A stretch of 64,000 nt of DNA, taken from positions 18,295,001 through 18,359,000 of the forward strand of contig OX637332.1 of NCBI GenBank assembly GCA_951799405.1, written 5' to 3'. Source of the stretch: Agapetus fuscipes. Lineage: Eukaryota; Arthropoda; Insecta; Trichoptera; Glossosomatidae. The notes beneath the pieces were generated by a model that was given only the letters and a program-made list of their open reading frames with translations, did not search any database and was not told the origin of the DNA. Below are positions 1-10,819 of this stretch, one piece after another. How positions within the stretch are numbered: position 1 is the stretch's first letter; each line of letters opens with the position of its first letter. A program made the position numbers and the translations under genes.

Positions 1-177
1 GGAAGGACGGCAAGAGTTGCAAGGCTTATGTTCATTTGAGATTGGGTTTTTATATTGTAGGTCCACATGCGGCATGTGTTAGCGCGAAATTATACATGTC
101 TGCTTGTGGGAATGCATTTAATATAAATCTTAAATGATATATATCTTTGCAGCTTAGATTAGATTAGATTAGATTAG
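1..177 (+). repeat. R1 interspersed repeat, 5' part cut by window edge
   Basis: The sequence runs from the GGAAGGACGGCAAGAGTTGC core to a (TTAGA)n tail at about 154-177. It matches the copies at 9,995 and 63,000. R1 has no visible tRNA promoter boxes; its class is unknown to me. The 3' microsatellite is typical of the family. Confidence 0.8.
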
Positions 178-199
178 GAGAATTGACAAAAAAAAGATT

Positions 200-1533
200 G
201 TGCAAGATTCACCCAAAGAAGAGCGAAAAATGGGTTCTACTTGCAATCTCTCCATATGTAACAAAGTTTCCACCAAACACTGCCAAAAATTTGATGACGC
301 AACGAGAAAGTCAATATTTAATACTTTTTGGAAGGATATGAATTGGGGAGAAAGGAAAATATTTGTCAAGTCGATGGTTGATTGCCAAAATTACCGTCGC
401 ATTACTGTAGAAAGTCCACCAATAAATTATATTTAGAACCAATTGTCCGAAACCTCCATCATGTCTATGAGTTATACGTTGAACAAACAAAACTTCTCAA
501 TCCGACCGAAAAACCAGCAAGCGAGAGAACCTTCAACAGATGTTTCTCTAAAACCAACATTAAAATATTTAAACCATAAAAAGATTTGTGTGACACGTGC
601 AGTCAATTTAATGTTGGAAATTTGTTGGAATCTACATACCAACAGCACATTATTGAAAAAGAAAGAGCGAGGGTTGAAAAATGTAAAGACAAGGAAGAAG
701 GAGCTGCAGGTCTACACCACGTTTTTACTGTGGACTTGCAAGCTGTGAAAGTAGCACCATATTTGACAGCGAGTGCAATGTACTATAAAACAAAGCTCAC
801 TGTCCATAACTACACCGTATACAACCTAACAAACCATGCAGTAAGGTGTTACTGGTTTAAGGAGACAGACGCCGATATGACTTGTTGGACTTTTGCTAGC
901 TGTCTTGTTGACATGCTGACAGAAGTGCTGGACAAGAATCCACTGCCAATTATTATTTATTCCGATGGATGTACCTACCAGAACAGAAACTGTGTTCTGA
1001 GTAACGCCCTTTTACATCTAGCAATAAAATATAACAGCTCTATAACACAGAAATTCCTGGTAAAGGGTCACACACAAATGGAGTGTGACTCTGTGCACAG
1101 CGTTATAGAACGCAAATTAAAAGGAAGAGAAATTTACCTCCCCAGCCAGTACAGCACGATAACTCAAGAAGCACGAAAAAAACCTTTCCCATATGAGACA
1201 AAAATGGTAAAATATGATTTTTTTGTTGACTATTCAAGCAAAAACAGCATGATTTATCAGTCAATTAAACCAAGTCGCGGAGTTGGTCTTAATGTTACGG
1301 ACATACGAGTTTTACTATACCAACCAACTGGTATCATTCAATTCAAAACAAGTTTTGATGATGAATTGGCAGACTTGCCTCATCGTCCAAAGAAAATCAT
1401 TCAACCGACACATTTTCCTCCAATGTCCAAGGAGCCGTTAAAAATTAAGGAATCGAAGTATCGACACCTTCAGGAGCTGAAGAAATTTTTACCAGCTGAT
1501 TGCCAACCATTTTACGACCAGATACTACACTAA
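200..1533 (+). pseudogene. DUF7869-type transposase-like gene, decayed
   Basis: The protein resembles a family common in insect genomes and usually called uncharacterized or DUF7869-containing; I recognise it by pattern, without a search. The N-terminal piece (230-436) has Cys-rich spacing followed by a KSIFNTFW...W..R segment. The middle piece (382-576) has VYELYVEQ and FNRCF. The C-terminal piece (580-1533, 315 residues open) has KDLCDTC, the block IIIYSDGCTYQNRN, then KGHTQMECDSVHS, and ends KYRHLQELKKFLP. The SDG and GHTQMECD blocks look like the acidic and His positions of an RNase H-like nuclease fold (inference). Two lesions are seen: a frame change between about 390 and 436, and TAA at 577-579 exactly where family members read Lys in KPKKDLCDTC. 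The gene follows an R1 tail directly. It could be a decayed transposon gene or a host-gene retrocopy. No terminal repeats were found. Confidence 0.75.
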
Positions 1534-2099
1534 ACTTAATAATACTTACTTAAATATGTAGACAATTGTGAAATTCTGTAATATTACTGAAAAAATACAT
1601 TTTACACAAAATACATTACCATTAGTATTTTTATATTCATTTTTTTCGTTATTCTTTAAGATGATACAAAATAAAGACAATTGAAATTAGATCGGAATAT
1701 TAAAAATATACATATTTCAAAATATTATAAATGGCAAATATGCGGTAAAGCAACATGTAAATAAATGTAAGCAAAATTGAAAATGGAGTAGGTAACACCG
1801 CGAATGTGCGAATATCTGACCTAAAAAAATTGACAACACCGCGAATGTGAACGTAAAAATTACAATACGCAATTAAAAATACTTTTACTCTGAAAGTTAT
1901 TTGAAATATAATTAGAATATAAAATATTTTTTTATCTTTTTAAATTTCATTGATTATTCATCGAAACAGCACGTTTTTTCGCTCTCCTGCACATTTTGTT
2001 TGATGTCGCTTCCGCGGTGTTGCATGCCGAACGACGACATGTCATATGATCTAGATTTTTTTAATTGTACCAAGCATTTTGGCGATACATCTATGACAC
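1534..2099. other. AT-rich, nothing recognised
   Basis: No ORF or known repeat is seen. The first 80 bp could be the decayed gene's 3' UTR. Confidence 0.5.
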
Positions 2100-2165
2100 A
2101 CCGCAAAAAAACGGTACTAAGCTACACATGTGTCAGTGTGTAACGTCTTGGCACGTTATCCGCAA
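2100..2165 (-). repeat. S2 SINE 3'-end fragment
   Basis: The piece ACTAAGCTACACATGTG followed by GTCTTGGCACGTTATCC is the reverse complement of the last 60 bp of S2, diverged. Confidence 0.6.
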
Positions 2166-3194
2166 ACAGTGATGCTTTTTTATGTGCTGTTTATGGGATG
2201 GTCTTTTTTAGGTAAGTGATGCTTTGTCCGTGTGTTACTTTATCATAGTTATGTTTTTTCATGTGATGTACTGGCATTTTGAGTTCTGTCAAGTGTCGTT
2301 CTGTCATGGATCGTTATGTTATGTGCTGTTCTATTCTGTCACCATTTTATGAGCCTATTTTTTTTTTTGGAAAATTCAAAGTATGATGTATAAATATATG
2401 ATTTATACGATTTCTGCTGCAAGCATAGTTACAAGTACAGTATTCAGATACTTTCTAAAAAAAAAAAATTTAAATGGTGCAAAGTATGTTACCCTAATTA
2501 CAGTGCACCGTCTTAGCCATCAACAAGCTGGGAGGAACTTTTTCTCCATGGATGTAAAGGTGTCTACATTGTATTGAAATATGTCAATCTGTGATTCGTG
2601 AATGAGTTCGAGTAAAAGGATGTTGCGCCAAGACGTCAGTGCGACTCATCGGTACATGAAATAGATCATGACCTCGCCCCCGATTATAGTCATTTGACAC
2701 GTTCAACCTGAAACCCTCCAACAAGGTGGGACTGTCTATTAACCCGTTGATGACCTTATGAGAGACCACCATAAAGGTCCTATTGCGCCTAGTTTTTAAA
2801 CTTCTAAAGCCAGTTTCCCAAAGCAGCCGAAGCAGTCCTCATGATGAGGTGCCTCAGGAATTTCTTCTGGAGCTGCTACGTATTGTTATACGGTATCACC
2901 TGATGCGGAGTAAGAGTGAAAGACTAAGTTTGACGATTACTGACCGGTACGCGAGGTGCGAAGCTAATTTCCCAAAGGACTCTTAAGTTAGTGAGTTGTG
3001 ATGTAGTCAGATAGCTTTATTCTGACCTGTTTTTGAAGCTCACTGTAAAATTTCAAAAGGCATTTTTGAGACTTCAAAGGCCTTTCAAAACGAAGGTAAC
3101 TTTGTATTTATTAGTTATTTTTTAAATAATTTGTATCAATTTCCTTTTTGGATCAATTTTTGTATCAATTTTCATTTCCTTTTTATTTCAAAAA
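2166..3194. other. Unassigned, mixed composition
   Basis: 2,170-2,340 is T-rich with recurring TGTGCTGTT/TCTGTCA words. 2,590-2,990 has normal GC and short ORFs that I do not recognise. No repeat family of this window is seen. Confidence 0.4.
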
Positions 3195-3450
3195 TATATA
3201 TTTACGGATAGGAATGCAATTCACCAACCTATTCTGCCTGGCCAGAAACAGGTATAAATATCATCATATAATAATTTATCATTGTATATATGAATGAACT
3301 ATTAATAAATAATAACCCAATGACATCTGTTGAGCCACGATCAAAGCTATGGTCAAATGACCAAAACGAGGATCAAACCAGCGTTATTTTAATCCAAATA
3401 CGCTAGAAAGATCAACCACTTGACTCTTACGGCCATAACACTGACTTGTA
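3195..3450 (-). mobile_element. S3 tRNA-derived SINE, long subfamily
   Basis: Read on the minus strand: a Leu/Ser-like head (GTGTTATGGCCG...), B-box-like GGTTTGATCC, CAACAGATG, an extra AT-rich segment of about 80 bp, then the conserved 3' part GGCCAG.CAGAATAGGTTGGTGAATTGCATTCC. The extra segment is shared with the copies at 5,651 and 14,030, so it defines a subfamily. Confidence 0.75.
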
Positions 3451-3451
3451 G

Positions 3452-3682
3452 GATAGTATGAGGCTGACCACCCATACTGTACAAAATGTTTCACTCTGCC
3501 AATGTCACCACTGTTTCAGGGAAGGACGGTAAAAGTAATAGGGCTTATGTTCATTTAAGGTTTGAATTGTAATTTTATAAGTACACTTGTAAGCACGGAC
3601 TTACACGTATCTGTTTTTGAGCATGTATATACATAATACGATTTTTTAATGTTAAAAATATCTTAGCAACTTATATTACAGA
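3452..3682 (+). repeat. R1 repeat, nearly full length
   Basis: It contains GTATGAGGCTGACCACCCAT, the GTTTCAGGGAAGGACGG core and the TTAGCAACTTATATTACAG end. It abuts the 5' end of the S3 copy at 3,195. A more degenerate R1-like stretch follows at about 3,775-3,895. Confidence 0.75.
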
Positions 3683-3997
3683 TTTAAGAAACAAATACTA
3701 AAATCTTGGTTAAAATATAGCTGACCGCTTACATTATATATGCTTCTCCTGTTTCAGAACAAATTTACGATTGAAGATTTGATTTGTCTTTTATAAAACC
3801 AAGTGCAGAATGTGTAGATGTGAGCTTATCACGCTTGTTTGTGTACTTGCATTGAAGTGTGAATAAAAAAAATGTATTTGACAACTTATATCAAATACTA
3901 AGTTTCTAAAACTCACTTTTTACTTTATAGATGTAAATATATTTTTACGGGCTCTTGTATTTATACTATGACCATAAGTATCCATAATTTATAATGA

Positions 3998-4138
3998 AAA
4001 ATTTGCATATTGACTTACAACAGAAAAAATCAATCTCAAATGAAACAAAAGCCCTACAACTCTTGCTGAACTTCCCTGGTGAAACAATGGTGACATTGGC
4101 AACCCTTTTTTTAAAGGTTTGGGTGGTCAGCTTCAAAA
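3998..4138 (-). repeat. R1 repeat, partial
   Basis: Minus-strand core: GACCACCC, CAATGTCACCATTGTTTC, GTTGTAGGGCTTTTG. The microsatellite end is missing. Confidence 0.65.
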
Positions 4139-5480
4139 CAAAATTTAAATAAAAGAATAAGGAACCCATTGATCAATATAAAATAAATTGGTGACTTAGG
4201 TCAGTTTTCTTACATATTTATGCACATGTCATGGAAAAAAATGGATATACACTAGTAAAATTAAACAAGATACATAAATTATCATCTAAGTAGGTAAATT
4301 TTTGATTCACAGTTCTCGTTTACAGTGGCCTGGAAACTTATAGAAAATTATGAGAATACTTTGAGAAAATTATTAGTAAACTTTTATAAAATTATTGCTT
4401 TTGATTTTAAAAATACGAATTTTTTGCTTATAAAATGCACTTTCCAACAAATCAAAATTACCTATAAAATACTTTCAAAAACAACTGGCAAAGTACTCAA
4501 CTGCACGATAAAAAATGTTAAATTTTTGTTTGCCTTTTTATTAGTTGGACAGTTTAAAAATCCCGCCAGAACAACAGCAGTTGTTAAACAACGAAGCCGA
4601 AAAAAACGACTGAAAAAGGTTATTGGAGTTGCATGCATGCATTCAAATACATCTTATATGTACACAATAGAGCATCACTAACCGGTTTGTGGCTACAACA
4701 TTTTTGGACGCTGAATTTAAAATACATTTTAGCTGATTACTTTTTCAATTATAATTTATTTTTACAAAGCGATGCTGTTTAGTACAAATAGTACAAACTG
4801 CTTTCTATTGTGCCAATTAGTAGAAAAAAGTATATTTTTCATTCGCCGGGAACAAAATAAAGTATGTAGGTATTTATAACAAAAGAGATATAGAAATCAA
4901 CCCAAGCGGACATTTAAAAATTCAGTTAAAATTTAAAATTGATTTATCAATAAAGTTTTGGTTTTGTTTTACTACTTTACAAATCATTACATATAAAATG
5001 ATATAAATCAAAGCTAAAAATCATACAAATGTATTTTTACCCACATTACGTGCATAGAGGGTTATCTTTCTTTTTGTGTTTTATTTACTATTTTTCCAGG
5101 AATATTTTTGACATATTGGTACCATGACTTCATTTGTCTTATCGGCTTTAGTATGTATATGAACATAAGTTCAAAGTACAACGGACATTTTTCGTATCGG
5201 TAAAAAAACCTAGCTTTTGATCAGGGATGTTCATAAGGCTATCATATTTTTACTGCGAATCAAAAGTACTTAATTGTAATATTTTGCATTTATTTTAGAG
5301 TTTACACCCAAAAAAAACTAGCCCAAGCGACAGATTCGTTGGTAATTTTTTTTCGAATAAACTGGAATCCTTGCAACACAAGGGTATTACATATTGTTCC
5401 TCGTTTCTAGGTTTTCATCTGAACCAAATATAAGCCCCAGTAAAGCTTCCACAGCTTTCAAATGAATTGAAAAATAATTG
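4139..5480. other. AT-rich, nothing recognised
   Basis: A 118-codon ORF at 4,325-4,681 looks like chance reading of AT-rich DNA; no motif is seen. Confidence 0.4.
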
Positions 5481-5483
5481 GTG

Positions 5484-5535
5484 TAAGGCCGGCCCCCTTA
5501 CAAATGAAAAAAAAAACACACACGCTACATGCGAC
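5484..5535 (+). repeat. S2 SINE internal scrap
   Basis: The words GTGTAAGGCCGGCCCCCTTAC and GCTACATGCGACA occur in S2 order with a poly-A insertion between them. Confidence 0.45.
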
Positions 5536-5650
5536 ATTTTAGTGCACAGCCCTTTGAAAAGATGCAGTTAACAAAAGCAAGCCTCTAAATAAAAAAAAGC
5601 TTTGATTCATTCATTCTCTAAGATTTGTTCAGTACAAGCTCAGAATTGGT

Positions 5651-5788
5651 CGGTGTTATGGCCGAGGGGGCCAAGTGGGCTATTTTGTGTAGCGTATTTG
5701 GAAAAGAATAACGTTGGTTCGATTCCCGCCTGGGTCATTTTACCATAACTTTGAACCTGCTTCAACAGATGTAATTGGGTGATTATTC
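5651..5788 (+). mobile_element. S3 SINE, 5' part (split by R1)
   Basis: The head CGGTGTTATGGCCGAGGGGG contains an A-box-like segment, and GGTTCGATTCCC is B-box-like. It runs to CAACAGATG and is then interrupted by R1. The other part resumes at 6,031. Confidence 0.8.
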
Positions 5789-6030
5789 TATAATCTATAA
5801 TCTATAATCTAAGTTGCAAGGATATATTCATTCAAAGCTCTCAGATGTATGCCCACAAACAAACACGTGTAGTTCGCGCTTACAAATACTGATTGTGTAC
5901 TTACAAATAAAATCCAAACTCAAATGAACATAAGCCCTGCAACTCTTGCCGACATTCCCTGAAACAGGGGTGACATTGGCAAAGTGAACCATTTTTTACA
6001 GTATGGGTGGTCAGCCTCATACCAACCTTA
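5789..6030 (-). repeat. R1 repeat nested in S3
   Basis: The copy begins with an (ATAATCT)n tail on the plus strand and ends at GTCAGCCTCATACCAACC. Comparison with the uninterrupted S3 at 14,030-14,117 shows this R1 is a clean insertion. No clear target duplication is seen. Confidence 0.85.
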
Positions 6031-6145
6031 ATTAACATAATTCATTTAAATAAACAATAATTAATTATTAATTGATGATATTAATACCTGTTTATGGCCA
6101 GGCATAATAGTTTGGTGAATTGCATTATTTTCACAAATTTACATA
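6031..6145 (+). mobile_element. S3 SINE, 3' part
   Basis: Continuation of the 5,651 copy: the AT-rich long-subfamily segment, then ATGGCCAGGCATAATAG and TTGGTGAATTGCATT. Confidence 0.75.
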
Positions 6146-6608
6146 AAAAAATAAAAAAACCGCTTTTGTAGTACACATTTAAGCAGCCAAATTCGAATAC
6201 ATTTCCATGAAGTTGTTTCTTTCTTTTTCATTTGTCATTTGCATTTTGATATTCGAAATGATACTTAAATTTTATCACTGGTTCTGGCTCGGTGTTGGCC
6301 TAAAAAGCGTAAGGAAAATCTGAATAATAATTCACCGGTTAAGGAAACAAAGTGTTCTCGAGCGTGTTGCAATTCATAATCATTTACCCTCTACGGTAGG
6401 TAGTGCTCATTTTATTCATGTCGCTCCCACAACCAAAGTAGGTGCGTGCATGCAGATGCTAGGAACAGGAGAATTTAAAGTAATGTATGCACATAGGTAA
6501 ATAAGGTACACAACTGTTTAGTTTAAAATACTGGTTTCACAAAATCAGCGGTGAATTATTTTGTACCCTTATTGGTTATTTTTAGAAGAACGCAGATCGA
6601 AAATGAAC
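6146..6608. other. Unassigned
   Basis: No known repeat or coding signal is seen. Confidence 0.4.
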
Positions 6609-6620
6609 TAAGTATTTATT

Positions 6621-6840
6621 GAATAAGAGTTTTAGGCTTACACGGCCGGCTGATGATGCTGGAGTGATGTTTTCCGGGATCTGTCACCGTGGTCTGTGAG
6701 AGCTGGAGCTTCCGGACGTTTCGCCCATTTCTACGATGGGCTTCTTCAGCGTGAAGTATGATGATGATGATATTGATGAGAACTGTGATGGATCTCCCAC
6801 AGACCACGGCAACAGATCCCGGAAAACATCACTCCAGCAT
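6621..6840 (-). mobile_element. P3 Penelope-like end element with 12-bp target duplication
   Basis: The element is flanked by the direct repeat TAAGTATTTATT (6,609-6,620 and 6,841-6,852). Inside, arms of about 45 bp (6,656-6,700 and 6,793-6,840) are inverted repeats ending GATGCTGGAGTGATG. The centre holds a hammerhead core on the minus strand. Short terminal units in inverted order are typical of PLEs. No reverse transcriptase remains, so it is non-autonomous or truncated. Confidence 0.75.
6709..6756 (-). ncRNA. Hammerhead ribozyme motif (P3)
   Basis: On the minus strand the parts fall in hammerhead order. Helix I is CUUC(A)CG with CGGAAG. The box is CUGAAGA plus one extra A. Helix II is GCCCAU/AUGGGC with a 7-nt loop. 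GAAA is followed by palindromic helix III ACGU and cleavage-site C. All invariant core bases are present. Hammerheads are known from PLE terminal repeats. Activity is inferred. Confidence 0.75.
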
Positions 6841-6899
6841 TAAGTATTTATTATTTCACAAACTGTTATTTTTATCAGGATCTAATATTTCTGTAAAAT

Positions 6900-7136
6900 G
6901 GGCCAGCCCGTTGTCTAGTGGTAGCACTTCGGACTCGTAAATTGAAGGTTATGGGTTCGAATCCCGGCGGAGCACAAAAAATATACCATCTATATTTTCA
7001 AATTTGCTATTTGCTTGCTTGAAAAATTCATAAACCTTAACCAACGACCGGTCACCAAAAGTCCATCCAGACTTACAACAACTGAGTCTTGCTTGAGAAT
7101 TGGCGCTTTGCTGCGAAGACTTAGCTCGTAAAAAGT
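6900..7136 (+). mobile_element. S1 tRNA-derived SINE fused to S2
   Basis: The head has GTCTAGTGGTAGC (A box), an anticodon-like loop ACTCGTAAA, and GGGTTCGAATCCC (B box). The body follows (CGACCGGTCACC, GAGAATTGGCGCTTTGC). It stops at AGCTCGTAAAAAGTC, directly joined to S2. The same junction occurs at 29,787. Confidence 0.85.
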
Positions 7137-7438
7137 CTGGTCAATAGCTTAGTTGGTAGACTGCTTGCTTTCTATACTGAGAGCAATCCCCACCGAGGGT
7201 GTCAGAAATTATTTCCCGTTTCGGTGTTTATTTCGAGCCCAAATACTGGCAAGGTGTTCTCAAGCTTCACAAAAAATGAGAACCAACCCCCTCGGGAGCT
7301 GGGAAACCCCCTGTGTGAGGAAGGCCCCCTTACCCGTAACAATAAATAGGTCCCGAATCGCTACATGCGAACCCTTCGGGGGTAACGAAGGTAAGAAGTG
7401 ACATTTATGTGTAGCTTAGTTGCGTTTGCGTTTTTTAA
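7137..7438 (+). mobile_element. S2 SINE, full length, second half of S1-S2 dimer
   Basis: TGGTCAATAGCTTAGTTGG head, GTGTCAGAAATTATTTCCCG, GGGAGCTGGGAAACC, and the terminal GTGTAGCTTAGTTGCGTTT. The central GTAAGGCCGG segment is altered. Confidence 0.85.
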
Positions 7439-7487
7439 AAGAAGTGAGCGGATCCTGAAAAATGCTGCAAAGATGTTAAGTTGATAA

Positions 7488-7552
7488 TTTCTTTATAGCG
7501 CAGTTTCGTGATGTAGTCACTCCAAGGACGCTTGTGCAAACGTCCATCATCA
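7488..7552 (-). mobile_element. CR1/Jockey-type LINE 3'-end fragment
   Basis: The minus strand matches 36,990-37,030: AGTGACTACATCACGAAAC and GCGCTATAAAGAAAT. Confidence 0.7.
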
Positions 7553-8195
7553 ACCTTGTACACCACTAACTTCAATGCTTTTTTATTGAAAAAAAATTAA
7601 TGAATAAACAACAGTTTCTTAAATATTTAACATCTCCATTATAAACTCTATGATAACGTTGGAGTATTTTTACTAATATATTTATTCATAGTAATAATAC
7701 GGTATTCAAGTGTGTAAGCCACAAGTAGGATATAAAATATGATTGTGATAGTTAAGAATTGAAAATAAATTTAATAATATTTGGTTTATTATTTTGAAAT
7801 TTGTAGTGCTATGTCATAACAAAACTTACCAAAGTTAACCAAGGGATGCTTCAAAAAAAGGTGTTTATATGCATACTATGTTTTATCAAAAGAAAATTTA
7901 AGGTTGCGAAATTTCTGCATCAAAAGAGGAAGATGATAGTTTTTATAACAGTACGGGCGAAGGTTTTTTTACGACTCATTTGAAATCACGTAATTTGATC
8001 CAGTTTCCAAATTGCGTGAGGTACCTACATAAAATGAAAATTAATGTTTTTCTTATAATTAGTATACAACATAATAATATGTCAACAGTATTTTCTTCTT
8101 AATTTTTCTTTCCCATAACTATGAGAATAGTGTTCAAATTTGAAATTGCTCATGACAATTATTACTTCTACTTGTCCTTGTAAGAAAAACCACTA
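7553..8195. other. AT-rich, nothing recognised
   Basis: No coding signal or window repeat is seen. Confidence 0.4.
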
Positions 8196-8350
8196 TCTAT
8201 AATCTACGTTGCATAGAGTTATATTGACAAGTACGATTATATTCAATGGAAACTCACAAGCAGGTACATTTTCTGCATGTGTACATACAAATTAAACCAA
8301 ATCTCACATGCACATAAACTTTGCAGCTCCTGTGCCTTTCCCTGAAACTA
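8196..8350 (-). repeat. R1 repeat, 3' two-thirds, diverged
   Basis: CTATAATCTACGTTGCA tail, CACAAGCAGGTACAT, GCACATAAACTTTGCAGCTC and TTTCCCTGAAAC occur in R1 order. Confidence 0.65.
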
Positions 8351-8774
8351 TAGGTTACTTAAAACCTGTGTAAACGTTATACGTATGCGCAGTCGATACG
8401 TTACTAAAACAAACAAGTATCCTTTTCTCTTACTTGGCGGGGTAAGTGAGTACACACAACGAAAAAAGAAGGAAAATAAAGTGCAGCGAGGAAAAGCTAA
8501 GCACTGTGTAATAAAAGCTGAATTGTAATAACACGCGGGTATCTTGTGTGCACAGACAATTTCGACCATAATTTCTGTGCAGGAGGGATTTGGGTTTCGG
8601 ATCTACCCAGCGGGAAGGCCGTCGTACCCCTGTATACAACTCTACGTGTAAACTCAACCAGAGAGTGCACCAACAATGGTATGAAACCTAAAACACTCTC
8701 AAGAGACGCTAGTATAGTTCACATTTGGTAGAACTCTTTTAACTGTTTTCAGCCATCATTACGCTAGGGCTGGT
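8351..8774. other. Unassigned, moderate GC
   Basis: 8,520-8,660 is unusually GC-balanced and not repeated in the window. Short ORFs on both strands carry no motif I know. Confidence 0.35.
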
Positions 8775-9010
8775 CAGTAACTCCGTGGATATTGTCCCCT
8801 TAGTGCTTGTTTGGCTTATGCTTATCATAGGTAATTAATTTCATATGAGCAATGTTTGTATGTGTACTGGACCAATGTGTCTTATGAATGCTAGATTTTT
8901 TTATTTTTTTTAATATAACAAAACAACTTTCACATTATCGTGCTTTACGTTTTTTCCTTAGCTCAAATTTTAAAAATGCAACTCTTTAGACAATTCATCC
9001 AGGAGTTAAC
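8775..9010 (+). repeat. MITE-H copy, left end
   Basis: ATTGTCCCCTTAGTGCTTGT, TTGGCTTATG, GTACTGGACCAATGTGT and ATTATCGTGCTTTACG match 12,828-13,080 and 37,355-37,625. The right terminal repeat is not visible. Confidence 0.65.
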
Positions 9011-9395
9011 TAAAAAAGTCACGAAAAAGGAAAAAAAATAGTAAGTTATAACAATATATATTGTTTTTAGACAAAAAAAAACACAACAATCCAATGGGGA
9101 TTCGGTGTCATTGAAGCTATATGAGTTCATTACAATTTTTGTTAAACTCTTCGTTTAAGTTTAGACGCTAGGTTTTATACTTGAGGTCCTGCTCCGTGCA
9201 AATCACCACCGCCCTGGGCCCCCAAGCGTCCTGCCATAAATTAGACGAGCGGCCCAGTCGGCGCAGCCGCAGGCTCTATTCACTTATTCGGGCCCAGCGA
9301 TAGTTGCAGTCAAAAGGCGAAGTAATCGGTCATTGTTACAAGCTGCAACCGACTTACTCTGCCGCCTTACATGCGTTACTTTTCGTTTTCTCTCT
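9011..9395. other. Unassigned with a GC-rich island
   Basis: 9,185-9,310 is GC-rich (CCACCGCCCTGGGCCCCC, GGCGCAGCCGCAGG) and single copy in the window. No ORF. Confidence 0.35.
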
Positions 9396-9605
9396 AATTT
9401 AAATCTAAATCTAAGCTGCATGTATAGATATCATTTAAGATTCATATTAAACGTATTCCCACAAGCAGACATGTATAAATTTGCCCTAATACATGCCGCA
9501 TGTGGACCTAAAATATAAAAAACCCAATCTCAAATGAACATAAGCCCTGCAGCTCTTGCCGACCTTCCTTGAAACAGCGGTGACATTGGCTTTAGTGAAC
9601 CTAAT
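9396..9605 (-). repeat. R1 repeat, nearly full length
   Basis: An (AAATCT)n tail, then the reverse complement of CATGCGGCATGT and CAAGAGCTGCAGGGC, ending at GTGACATTGGC. Confidence 0.85.
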
Positions 9606-9641
9606 AATGAACTATAATAATAATTATCATAATTTATTTAG

Positions 9642-9843
9642 GTTGATATGCGGCTGCTCACTCATACTGTAGAAAATGGTTCATTTTACCAATTTCACCC
9701 CTGTTTCAGAGAAGGTATATGTTCATATGAGATTTGGGTTTTTATGTTGTAGGTTCTCATCCGGCATGCGCAAGTGCGAGCTTTTAATGCGTGTGAGAAT
9801 GCATGTAATGTAAAGCCCCAATGTTACATATCTTTTCAACTTT
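9642..9843 (+). repeat. R1 repeat
   Basis: GGTTGATATGCGGCTG to ACATATCTTTTCAAC; a short internal deletion removes CGGCAAGAGTTGCAGGG. Confidence 0.8.
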
Positions 9844-9994
9844 CTTTTATGATATTATTTTATTTTCATTTCAATTTTAGTTTTATTGTCTTTATCTTGT
9901 AATTCTAATAACTGTAATATTCCTATGGATCTCAAGGTCTACATTTATTTAATTTTTATCAACATTATAATTGTATTATGATTGTATGTGATAT

Positions 9995-10258
9995 TATGGT
10001 TGGTATGCGGCTGACCACCCATACTGTAAAAAACGGTTCACTTTGCCAATGTCACCCCTGCTTCAGGGAAGGTCGGCAAGAGTTGCAGGGCTTATGCTCA
10101 TTTGAGATTGGGTTTTTTATATTGTTGGTCCACATGCGGCATGTGTAAGCGCGAAATTATGCATGTCTGCTTGTGGGAATGCATTTAATATGAATCTCAA
10201 ATGATACATATCTTTGCAGCTTAGATTTAGATTTAGATTTAGAATGTTTGCTTCCTAA
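9995..10258 (+). repeat. R1 repeat, full length
   Basis: GGTTGGTATGCGGCTGACC to a (TTTAGA)n tail. One of the best copies. Followed by A-rich DNA and another short TTAGATT run near 10,280-10,300. Confidence 0.9.
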
Positions 10259-10800
10259 ATAAAAAAAAAATAAAAAAACTTAGATTAGCCTAGATTAGAT
10301 TAGAACAAATGATTATATGTAAAAACATCAAAACCTTCAACTTTAAAAAAAATATTTTTAAAAGATAAAAAATGAACTGTACATAAAAAAAAACATTAAA
10401 CAGGAAACAAATATAATATGCTCAACATGAAAGCATCTCAGTCGTATTACTTAGATTATGAGGATGATGATGATGAGTTGATACTTAGAGCGCCGTTGCA
10501 TCATGAAATTGGCTTGTCTTCAATGCATTTCGAAACTTCCCATGGTCCTCCGTCTCTCTCATGTGAATCTCACAAAGACAACTTAGACATTACAGCTCGA
10601 CACTTCCACACCTTTGACTCCTATTTCTTGTCTCTTTAGATGCCACTTGAGCAGGTCTCAATCTTATCTCCTAGTCTAGCATCTTATAAGTAATCATATA
10701 TGAAAAAAATATACGGCATTTTATTCACTTAAGTAACCCTCGTCCTTAGCCTGATAATATGCATGATATTTTTTAGGGAATCGTGTTCGGGAAAATCCAT
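10259..10800. other. Unassigned
   Basis: A 73-codon ORF at 10,418-10,639 with an acidic DDDDE run is not recognised. Confidence 0.35.
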
Positions 10801-10819
10801 AGATTTCAGAGACTCTAAC

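Noticed and set aside
4325..4681. 118-codon ORF
   Set aside because: Lys/Asn/Phe-rich translation as expected from AT-rich DNA; no domain visible.
6758..6940. 60-codon ORF at 6,758-6,940
   Set aside because: It reads across the P3 palindrome, a target duplication and an S1 head, so it is not one coding unit.
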